Of a stretch of 19,638 nt of DNA, positions 6,447 to 13,672 are shown in pieces. The position numbers and the translations under genes are program-made. The first letter of the stretch is position 1. The number at the start of each line of letters is the position of its first letter. The notes below the pieces were generated by a model, which saw nothing but the letters and a program-made list of their open reading frames with translations, was not told the DNA's origin and did not search any database. The DNA is from CAZESH01 sp964514665 (lineage in GTDB: Bacteria; Bacillota; Bacilli; Paenibacillales; KCTC-25726). The DNA is taken from contig CAZESH010000049.1 in assembly GCA_964514665.1 (NCBI GenBank), forward strand, positions 1 through 19,638, given 5' to 3'.

Positions 6447-8408
6447 ATGGAGAATCGTACAGTAAACGTACTGATCGTGGATGACCGCCAGGATAATTTG
6501 TTGGCTTTGCAAGCGGTGCTGAAATCACAACATTACAGGCTGATCAGTGCAAGATCGGGACATGAGGCTTTGAAATGGCTGCTGCAGGAAGAATTCGCGG
6601 TGATCTTGCTTGATGTGCAAATGCCCGGATTAAACGGTTTTGATACGGCAAAATTGATCAAGGAGAGAAGGAAGCTAAGGGATATTCCCATCTTGTTCAT
6701 CACGGCATTCAGCCAGTCGCACGAGCATGTGATGAAGGGGTATTCCGTCGGTGCGATCGATTATATCTTGAAGCCCTTTGATCCCGATGTGCTGAAAAGC
6801 AAAGTCGACTCGCTTGTCAACATGTATTTGCACCAGATGGAGATTGAGCACCAGCGGGAGCTGCTGCAACAGCAAAGATCGGAGCTTGAAAAGGCTTATA
6901 TGCAAATGCGCAAGAGCGAAGCCTTGGCCAGGGCGATTGGCGAGACCTCGATCGATACAGTGGTAACGATGGACCGCCAAGGCTCCATTTTGCGGATCAA
7001 TCCAGCCGTTACGCCAATGTTCGGCTATGCCGAGGAGGAGCTTCTCGGGGAAAGCATCGCAAAGCTGCTTCCTTATTTCAGGGAGAAGCCGCTGAACGCT
7101 TGTTATCAAACGATATTCAAGGAAGCGGTTGCCGTCCGCAAAAACGGCAGCCAATTCCCTGTCGATTACCAGCTCTGTGAAGCGATAGTGGAAGGCGATT
7201 CCATCTGGGTTTGTTCCATTCGCGACATTACAGACAAAAAGCAGCAGTACGAAGTGCTGGAAAACCTGGTTCATGAGCGGACGCAAAAACTTAGCATGGA
7301 AATACAAGAAAAGCAGCAGATGTACCAGCTCGTCAAAGAGAACGAAGAAAAATACCGCCAGCTGGTGGAGGACTCTCCGGAGACGATCATTGTGCGAAAA
7401 ATGAAAGAAGGCACATGGTCCTTCATCAATGAAACCGGCTTGAAATTATTGGGGGCCAAACGCAAGGATCAGGTAGTGGGAAAAGGTGTTTTCGACTTCG
7501 TGCATCCGGACGATCACCACAAGCTGCAGGAAAATATGGAGCAGGTGCAAAAAGGCCGCAAGACGGGATATGTAGAGCTTCGCTGCATTCGCCTGGATGG
7601 GGAAATCATAAACGTTCAGGTAAAATCGATTCCTTTCTTTTACCATGGAGAACCTTCCATGCATCTTGTAGTGAGGGATATTACGGAGCTGAAAAGAAGC
7701 CGCGAAATTATCCAGCAATCGGAAAAATTACATACGGTCGGCGAGCTTGCCGCCGGTATCGCCCATGAAATTCGCAATCCGCTGACAAGCCTGCGCGGCT
7801 TTGTTCAGCTGATGGAGATGAAAAACGACTCTAACCGAAATTTTTCACAGATCATGCTGTCGGAGATCGACCGCATCAACGTCATCGTCAGCGAACTGCT
7901 GCTGTTGGCCAAACCCAGCAAGCGCGATTTCCGGCAGGTTGAGTTAAGGGACCTGATTGAAAGCGTATTAACGTTGTTGGAAGCCCAGGCCAACTTATAC
8001 AATGTCGCCATACGCACGGAAATTTCTGCTGAACCTCTGCTGGTGTATTGCGAAGAAATGAAGCTGAAGCAGGTGATGATCAATATCCTCAAGAACGCCA
8101 TTGAATCGATGCCCGAGGGAGGGGCGGTCACGGTTCAAGCGCAGGGCAGGAACGGGAAAATCTTCATCCGCTTTAAGGACCAGGGCGGCGGCATTCCCGA
8201 GGAGGTGCTGACGCGAATCGGCCAGCCGTTTTTTACAACCAAGGAAAAGGGAACCGGACTCGGATTGATGATCAGCAGAAGCATCATTGAAAACCATAAC
8301 GGCATGTTGAAAATAAAAAGCAAGGTTGGAAAAGGCACCACGGTTACCATCACGCTTCCGCAGGAGAAGAAATCCACGGTCGTTCATACAGGAATGGATT
8401 ACAGGTGA
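6447..8408 (+). CDS. REC-PAS-PAS histidine kinase
   Basis: This encodes 653 residues and is soluble, with no membrane helix. It has an N-terminal receiver (6-125) with IVDDRQDN, Asp56 in LLDVQMPGLNG and Lys in LKPFDPD; a coiled linker (128-160, LLQQQRSELEKAY); a first PAS domain (about 160-270, ending DITDK); a second linker; and a second PAS (about 300-415, PETIIV to VVRDITELK). HisKA follows with His440 in AGIAHEIRNPLTSLRGF, then HATPase with NILKNAIESMPEGG, DQGGGIP and GTGLGLMIS. The HisKA core closely resembles the B. subtilis sporulation kinases KinA-KinE, so a Spo0F-like target is possible but unproven. The receiver may take phosphate from the hybrid kinase encoded first in this operon. 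It is 18 bases downstream of cheR with a weak binding site (AAGGTTG) and is the last gene of the operon. Confidence 0.92.
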   Translation: MENRTVNVLIVDDRQDNLLALQAVLKSQHYRLISARSGHEALKWLLQEEFAVILLDVQMPGLNGFDTAKLIKERRKLRDIPILFITAFSQSHEHVMKGYSVGAIDYILKPFDPDVLKSKVDSLVNMYLHQMEIEHQRELLQQQRSELEKAYMQMRKSEALARAIGETSIDTVVTMDRQGSILRINPAVTPMFGYAEEELLGESIAKLLPYFREKPLNACYQTIFKEAVAVRKNGSQFPVDYQLCEAIVEGDSIWVCSIRDITDKKQQYEVLENLVHERTQKLSMEIQEKQQMYQLVKENEEKYRQLVEDSPETIIVRKMKEGTWSFINETGLKLLGAKRKDQVVGKGVFDFVHPDDHHKLQENMEQVQKGRKTGYVELRCIRLDGEIINVQVKSIPFFYHGEPSMHLVVRDITELKRSREIIQQSEKLHTVGELAAGIAHEIRNPLTSLRGFVQLMEMKNDSNRNFSQIMLSEIDRINVIVSELLLLAKPSKRDFRQVELRDLIESVLTLLEAQANLYNVAIRTEISAEPLLVYCEEMKLKQVMINILKNAIESMPEGGAVTVQAQGRNGKIFIRFKDQGGGIPEEVLTRIGQPFFTTKEKGTGLGLMISRSIIENHNGMLKIKSKVGKGTTVTITLPQEKKSTVVHTGMDYR

Positions 8409-8435
8409 GTCAATCGAACCAATTAAGGAAATCCT

Positions 8436-8456
8436 ACGCCGTAAGGCGTTTTTTTA
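8436..8456 (+). terminator. Intrinsic terminator ending the kinase operon
   Basis: ACGCC (8436-8440), loop GTAA, GGCGT (8445-8449) and a run of T residues. The short GC-rich stem with a stable tetraloop separates the signalling operon from the hydrogenase operon. Confidence 0.72.
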
Positions 8457-8520
8457 TTTTAATCGACCATTGCCGAATAAGCATTGATCCTCGAAAAAAA
8501 ACAGTATAAACTATTTCTAA

Positions 8521-8555
8521 TTGTATATTCAAATATTCAGAAGTATGATAATTCA
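8521..8555 (+). promoter_or_regulatory. Candidate hydrogenase promoter with ArsR-operator-like repeats
   Basis: TTGTAT (8521-8526) and TATGAT (8544-8549) are 17 bases apart, followed by a short leader to the hyfB binding site GGAGG (8563-8567). The spacer holds ATATT-CA-AATAT (8525-8536), a small inverted repeat, and ATATTCA occurs twice at eight-base spacing (8525 and 8533), with ATAATTCAG further on (8548-8556). AT-rich ATATTCAA repeats are typical of ArsR-family operators, and an ArsR gene ends this operon. The promoter is plausible; the operator is inference. Confidence 0.35.
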
Positions 8556-8577
8556 GATGTTCGGAGGAAAATTTCAT

Positions 8578-10602
8578 ATGTTTTGGCCAATACTTATCCA
8601 GTTCGGCTTTTTTACCTTGGGTTCGTTTTCTTTTGTTTTCGGGAGAAGGCGGATGCGTCTGGCGAATGTCGTGTCCCATTCAAGCGCGATTTTGGGAGGG
8701 GCTGCGGGCATAATCGCAGCGCTTCAGGTAATGATCCTACACCGAACGGCTTCACTTGAGCTTTGGGAAATCGTTCCCGGATTGCGGATTGCTTTTGAAA
8801 TTGATGCCTTATCGGCATTGTTCATACTGTTGATTTCCTTTATGGCGATCGCCGTTTCCATCTATGCGGCAGGCTACGTAAGGGAGTATTATGGCCGCAA
8901 GCATATCGGCCTGCTGGGAAGCGGTTTGAATCTGTTCCTGCTGTCGATGTCCGCCGTAGTCACCGTCAGCAACGGGATGCTGTTCCTGATCGCGTGGGAA
9001 CTCATGTCGCTGGTGTCCTTTTTGCTTGTCATGCTGGAGCATGAGAAGCGGGAGGTGCGCGTGGCGGGATTCGTATATATCGTGATGACCCACTTCGCTA
9101 CCGCCTTTATTTTGCTGGCCTTTCTTGGCTGGTTCCATTATGCCGGCAGCTTTGATTTTCGCGCCTTCATCGAGGCTTCGGTTCATTTGCCGTCGGGAGC
9201 TAAGAATTTGCTGTTTTTACTTGCTTTGATCGGTTTTTCCACCAAAGCGGGATTGATTCCGCTTCACGTTTGGTTGCCGAGAGCCCATCCGGCAGCGCCA
9301 AGCCACATTTCCGCGTTGATGTCAGCGGTTATGCTCAAAACGGCTGTCTATGGCCTGATCCGTGTCTGCTATGATTTTCTCGGCGGGGGTCCGGTATGGT
9401 GGGGCGTAGTTGTCCTGGTGATCGGGGCTGTTTCTGCATTGTTAGGCATTATGTACGGACTGGCTGAAAACGATATGAAACGGTTTTTGGCATACAGCAG
9501 CACGGAAAACATGGGCATCATCTTCATGGCGATTGGAGCCTCGTTGATTTTCTATACGGCAGGACATGAGCTGCTGGGAGCGCTGGCAATGACTGCGGCA
9601 TTGCTGCATACGCTCAACCATGCCGTCTTTAAAGGGCTGCTGTTTATGGGTGCGGGTTCTGTGCTCTATGCCGCACATACGAAGAACCTCAACGAATTAG
9701 GCGGCTTGATCAAGCGAATGCCTTGGACTTCGGGCTTTTTCCTGATCGGCGGCATGGCGCTGGCCGCGCTTCCGCCGTTGAATGGCTTTGTGAGCGAGTG
9801 GGCGGTATTGCAATCGATGCTGCATTTGGGGTTTGGTCTTGACTCCTCCTGGTGGAAGCTCGCGGGCGGATTATCCGCAGCCGTACTAGGCTTGACGGGA
9901 GCGCTTGCCGCGGCAGCCGTGGTCAAGCATGTGTCGGCGGGATTTCTCGCCATGCCCCGCAGCGGGAAAGCCGCGAAGGCCAAGGAAGTGCCGCTCGCGA
10001 TGCGGGCCGGGATGGCGATCTTGGCGGCAAGCGCTCTGCTGTTGGGACTGCTTCCCGGTGCTGTGTTGGGGGCAGCCGGCGGGGCGGTGGCGCGTTATTA
10101 CGATTCGGGTTTATCGGGAATCGTCTCGATGCGCATTCCTTTTGCGGGGATTTCCGCGCAAATGCTCACGCCCTTGTGGTTTTTCCTGGCCTTTGTCCTG
10201 GTGCTTGCGTTGATCGCTGCGATTACGCGGCTGCGATACGGCAAAAGCGTCAAGCATACGGAAGAAACCTGGAACTGCGGCACGGAGCTCGAACCTTTCA
10301 TGATGTATACGGGAACCTCGTATTCCCATCCGCTGCTGATGATTTTCCAGCGTTTTTACCGCCCGAGCAGAATCGTTGAAATCAGCGGGGAGCATCGCTA
10401 TTCCCCCAACCGCATTCACCATCGCCTGCAGGCGGGCTCGCGGATTGAATCCGGACTGTACAAGCCGTTGTTCCGATTTGCCGTATGGACATCTACCCGC
10501 ATCAAAAAGATTCAAAACGGCAGCTTGCAGAGCTATCTGGCTTATATGGTGGCAACGCTGATTATTTTATTACTCTGGATCAAGTGGGTGAATGAAGGAT
10601 GA
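8578..10602 (+). CDS. hyfB: Group 4 hydrogenase membrane subunit HyfB (antiporter-like, NuoL/HycC family)
   Basis: The ATG at 8578 is chosen for GGAGG ten bases upstream; it gives 674 residues, close to E. coli HyfB and HycC. The protein is almost wholly membrane helices and belongs to the proton-conducting complex I/Mrp antiporter family. The key ionisable residues are visible: Glu141 in AWELMSLVSF and Lys223 in STKAGLIPLHVWLP, followed by RAHPAAPSHISALMS and a TLNHAVFKGLLFMGAG segment. The C-terminus carries the conserved HyfB element ETWNCGTELEP followed by an amphipathic stretch and a last membrane helix, as in the lateral-helix tail of this family. It should move protons or sodium in response to the hydrogenase reaction. 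The stop overlaps hyfC by four bases (ATGA). First gene of the operon, with its own candidate promoter. Confidence 0.92.
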   Translation: MFWPILIQFGFFTLGSFSFVFGRRRMRLANVVSHSSAILGGAAGIIAALQVMILHRTASLELWEIVPGLRIAFEIDALSALFILLISFMAIAVSIYAAGYVREYYGRKHIGLLGSGLNLFLLSMSAVVTVSNGMLFLIAWELMSLVSFLLVMLEHEKREVRVAGFVYIVMTHFATAFILLAFLGWFHYAGSFDFRAFIEASVHLPSGAKNLLFLLALIGFSTKAGLIPLHVWLPRAHPAAPSHISALMSAVMLKTAVYGLIRVCYDFLGGGPVWWGVVVLVIGAVSALLGIMYGLAENDMKRFLAYSSTENMGIIFMAIGASLIFYTAGHELLGALAMTAALLHTLNHAVFKGLLFMGAGSVLYAAHTKNLNELGGLIKRMPWTSGFFLIGGMALAALPPLNGFVSEWAVLQSMLHLGFGLDSSWWKLAGGLSAAVLGLTGALAAAAVVKHVSAGFLAMPRSGKAAKAKEVPLAMRAGMAILAASALLLGLLPGAVLGAAGGAVARYYDSGLSGIVSMRIPFAGISAQMLTPLWFFLAFVLVLALIAAITRLRYGKSVKHTEETWNCGTELEPFMMYTGTSYSHPLLMIFQRFYRPSRIVEISGEHRYSPNRIHHRLQAGSRIESGLYKPLFRFAVWTSTRIKKIQNGSLQSYLAYMVATLIILLLWIKWVNEG

Positions 10603-11546
10603 ATTTTCCTGAAACTGCCGTTTTGGCTGTTATTCAGCTTGTGTTGATCCTGTTTGCGGCTCCGCTGCTGCAGGGAATGATCAAGAAAACGAAGGCCCGT
10701 TTGCAGGGACGAACAGGACCCAGGCTGCTGCAGCCTTATTATGATTTGTTTAAATATATGAAGAAGGATGCCGTGCTTTCCAAGCACGCATCCTGGCTCA
10801 CGGTGGCGACGCCTTATCTTGTTTTCGCTTCCGTCCTGACTGCCGGGCTATTGGTGCCGACCTTCATGACGAAAGCTCCGCTTGCCATGCTGGGCGACGT
10901 AATTTTGATCATCTATGCCTTTGTCGCAGCGCGTTTTTTCACGGCCATTACCGCGCTCGATGCAGGAGGCGCGTTCGGCGGTATGGGCTCCAGCCGGGAA
11001 ATGGCCTTGTCCGCGATAGCCGAGCCGGCGCTGCTGCTGGCTTTGTTCTCGCTCATGCTGTCAAGCGGGACGACAAGTCTGGAAGGCGTGCTTCAAGCGC
11101 TTGCGGCCAATCGGGAAGCCTGGCTGGATCCCGCCTATATGCTGGCTTTTCTGGCGATGCTGATCGTGGTGATCGCTGAAACCGGGCGGATTCCGGTAGA
11201 TAATCCGGATACCCATTTGGAGCTGACGATGATTCACGAAGGCATGCTGCTGGAATATTCCGGGCGGTATTTGGCCTTCATGCTGTGGGCCGCGCAGATG
11301 AAGCAGCTGCTGCTGCTGAGCTTGTTTGTAAATCTCTTCTTTCCTTGGGGAATTGCCGCCAGCTGGCGATTGCCGGAGGCTGCCGCCGCCTTGGCGCTGT
11401 ATTTGCTCAAGCTGGCGCTTGCCGGCGTGCTTTTGGCGTTTATTGAAACGTTCTATGCGAAGATCAGGCTGTTCAAAGTGCCCAAATTACTCGCCTCTTC
11501 GATGCTTTTGTCGTTGATGGCGATCGTGATTCGGATAGTGCAATAG
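10599..11546 (+). CDS. hyfC: Group 4 hydrogenase membrane subunit HyfC (NuoH/HycD family)
   Basis: This encodes 315 residues and about eight membrane helices, the normal size for HyfC/HycD. This subunit anchors the soluble hydrogenase arm to the membrane and holds the entry of the charge path. Family signatures are present: GRTGPRLLQPYYDLFKYMKK (positions 10702-10761), AGGAFGGMGSSREM, and the acidic cytoplasmic loop AETGRIPVDNPDTHLELTMI followed by HEGMLLEYSG, which contacts the large subunit. All recognised charged residues of that loop are intact. The ATG lies in an ATGA overlap with the hyfB stop, so translation is coupled. A fresh binding site (AGGAGGG) precedes the next gene. Confidence 0.93.
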   Translation: MNFPETAVLAVIQLVLILFAAPLLQGMIKKTKARLQGRTGPRLLQPYYDLFKYMKKDAVLSKHASWLTVATPYLVFASVLTAGLLVPTFMTKAPLAMLGDVILIIYAFVAARFFTAITALDAGGAFGGMGSSREMALSAIAEPALLLALFSLMLSSGTTSLEGVLQALAANREAWLDPAYMLAFLAMLIVVIAETGRIPVDNPDTHLELTMIHEGMLLEYSGRYLAFMLWAAQMKQLLLLSLFVNLFFPWGIAASWRLPEAAAALALYLLKLALAGVLLAFIETFYAKIRLFKVPKLLASSMLLSLMAIVIRIVQ

Positions 11547-11555
11547 GAGGGTGAC

Positions 11556-12191
11556 ATGGATTCATTTTTGGCTGTTGTATTGTTGCTGAGTGCAATGGCG
11601 ATGTTTCAATTTCGAAAAATTGCCGATTTGATCAAAATATTGTCCCTGCAGTCCGTGATCCTGGCGCTTGTCGCCGCGATCATGGGGGCGCGAACGGGAA
11701 TTTGGCAGCTGTTTGTCGCTTCCGGACTGACACTTGTAATCAAAGCGTTTCTGATTCCCTATATTTTGCTGTTCACGATTAAAAAAATCGGCGTTAAACG
11801 GGAGGTGGAGCGCTTCACATCCCACCATACCGCGCTGCTGATTGCGCTCGCCTTGTCGGCTGCCGGCTACTATGTAACCTCGCATTTGAATTTGCCCGAG
11901 ATCCAATACGGACAAGCATATTTGTCGATTTCGATCATCTTGATCTTTCTTGGAACGTTCATCATGATCGATCACAAAAAGGCAGTGATGCAGGGGATTG
12001 GATTGATAACCGTGGAAAACGGCTTGTTTCTCGTCTCGCAATCGATCAGCTACGGCATGCCGCTGGTGGTGGAGATGGGCATCTTTTTCGATATGCTCGT
12101 CACCACCGTGATTATCGGCATCCTGCTGATGCGCATTCACACCACCTTTGACAGCTTGAATACAGAGAATATGAAGAATCTGAAAGGATGA
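11556..12191 (+). CDS. hyfE: Group 4 hydrogenase membrane subunit HyfE (NuoK-like)
   Basis: This encodes 211 residues with about seven predicted membrane helices, near the length of E. coli HyfE. The C-terminal half resembles NuoK (GIGLITVENGLFLVSQSISY, with a buried Glu in the helix), and the short loop KKIGVKREVERFTSHHTA separates the first three helices from the rest. HyfE occurs only in the larger, Hyf-type group 4 complexes and is absent from E. coli hydrogenase 3. It is preceded by AGGAGGGTGAC five bases before the ATG's usual spacing window and overlaps hyfF by four bases (ATGA). It probably links the two antiporter-like subunits within the membrane arm. Confidence 0.87.
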   Translation: MDSFLAVVLLLSAMAMFQFRKIADLIKILSLQSVILALVAAIMGARTGIWQLFVASGLTLVIKAFLIPYILLFTIKKIGVKREVERFTSHHTALLIALALSAAGYYVTSHLNLPEIQYGQAYLSISIILIFLGTFIMIDHKKAVMQGIGLITVENGLFLVSQSISYGMPLVVEMGIFFDMLVTTVIIGILLMRIHTTFDSLNTENMKNLKG

Positions 12192-13672
12192 CCGTTGTGG
12201 CCTGGATATTTATACTTCTGGCGGTTCCCGTCGCGACGGGGGTTGCCGCTTGGAGAATCAAGCAAGCACGCATTGCCGACCGGCTGCAGCTGACAGGCGC
12301 TTTGATCACGCTAATCAGCGGCTTCGTCCTCGCGCTGCGGGTATTTAAAGGCTCCCCCTTATCGAGCGAAGGCGGGCTATTCTATGTCGACGCTTTAAGC
12401 GCGTTTAACATCGTGCTGATTTCGATGGTGGGGTTTATCGCCGCTTTTTATTCGATCGGATATATGCGCCATGAAACGGCGGAAGGCGTCGTGGACAAGC
12501 GGCAGCTGGGCCAGTACTATTTACTTTATCATCTATTTATATTTACGATGCTTATGGTAAGCGTCGTTAATAATCTCGGCATTTTATGGGCGGGTATTGA
12601 GCTGACCACGCTGGTTTCCGCGCTTTTGGTCGCTTTTTACAAACAAGGCACCGCCTTGGAGGCAGCCTGGAAGTATTTGATGATGGCGAGCGTCGGCATC
12701 GCCTTTGCACTGCTGGGTATTATTTTCCTTTATATGTCGGGCATCCATTTGCTGGGGGAGAATCCGGGCGCATTGAACTGGACGCTGTTGAATGGCGTCG
12801 CAGGGCAGCTCAGTCCGCAGTGGATCAAGATTGCCTTTATTTTTATTCTCGTAGGCTTCGGCACGAAGGCAGGGCTTGCGCCGATGCATTTTTGGCTGCC
12901 GGATGCGCACAGCCAGGCGCCTTCTCCGATCAGCGCCGTGCTTTCCGGCGTTTTGCTGAATACGGCGCTGTACGGCATTCTGCGGGTGTTCACGATCGCA
13001 CATGCGGCGATAGGGGATACGGCACCCCGGTTGCTGGTATTTTTCGGCCTTTTGTCCGTTGCGGTGACGATTCCCTTCATCCTTGTACAGCGTGATCTCA
13101 AGCGGATGCTGGCTTATTCCAGCGTAGAGCATATGGGCATCATCACGCTCGGGATCGGGATCGGCGGGCCGATTGGCTACTTCGGAGCGGTGCTGCACAT
13201 GCTGGGTCATGCCATGGCCAAGTCGCTGCTGTTCTTTGCGGCGGGCAGCATCGTGCAAAAATATCATTCCAAACAGACGGAACGGATCAGCGGCGTATTG
13301 GGCGTCATGCCTGTAACCGGGCCGATATTCGTGCTTGGCATCATAGCGATTACAGGCTCCCCGCCATTTGGTCTATTTATCAGTGAATTTACGATTATGC
13401 GTGCAGGTTGGGCGGCAGGCCGCTATCCGGAGATCGTGCTGTTCGCCTTTATGCTGGTGCTGATCTTCGCCGGGATGATCTATTATGCGGCGAAAATGGC
13501 CTTCGGCGAAGCGCCGGCCAAGCTGCCGATAGGCGAAGTCGGCCGCCTGTCCGCCGCAGCCTTGTTCTTCCCGCTGATCGCTGTCCTTGTTCTCGGTTTG
13601 TATGTCCCTCCGTTTCTAAGCAGCGCGATTGACCAAGTTTCCGCCGTATTACAAGGAGGCTATTCCAAATGA
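12188..13672 (+). CDS. hyfF: Group 4 hydrogenase membrane subunit HyfF (antiporter-like, NuoN/NuoM family)
   Basis: This encodes 494 residues and about fourteen membrane helices, a standard length for a single antiporter-like subunit without the long lateral tail. Charge-path residues are visible: Glu138 in AGIELTTLVSALLVAFYK, Lys227 in GTKAGLAPMHFWLP, then DAHSQAPSPISAVLSG, and later the HMLGHAMAKSLLFFAAGSIV segment with its conserved His and Lys. With HyfB it makes a second ion-conducting unit in this complex. The start overlaps the hyfE stop (ATGA) and the stop overlaps hyfG the same way. A well-placed AAGGAGG before hyfG suggests extra translation of the large subunit. Confidence 0.9.
   Translation: MTVVAWIFILLAVPVATGVAAWRIKQARIADRLQLTGALITLISGFVLALRVFKGSPLSSEGGLFYVDALSAFNIVLISMVGFIAAFYSIGYMRHETAEGVVDKRQLGQYYLLYHLFIFTMLMVSVVNNLGILWAGIELTTLVSALLVAFYKQGTALEAAWKYLMMASVGIAFALLGIIFLYMSGIHLLGENPGALNWTLLNGVAGQLSPQWIKIAFIFILVGFGTKAGLAPMHFWLPDAHSQAPSPISAVLSGVLLNTALYGILRVFTIAHAAIGDTAPRLLVFFGLLSVAVTIPFILVQRDLKRMLAYSSVEHMGIITLGIGIGGPIGYFGAVLHMLGHAMAKSLLFFAAGSIVQKYHSKQTERISGVLGVMPVTGPIFVLGIIAITGSPPFGLFISEFTIMRAGWAAGRYPEIVLFAFMLVLIFAGMIYYAAKMAFGEAPAKLPIGEVGRLSAAALFFPLIAVLVLGLYVPPFLSSAIDQVSAVLQGGYSK

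Noticed and set aside
12584..13267. Long minus-strand open frame across hyfF
   Set aside because: The translation is rich in Arg, Gln and His, as expected opposite a membrane protein gene, and the plus strand has all HyfF motifs.
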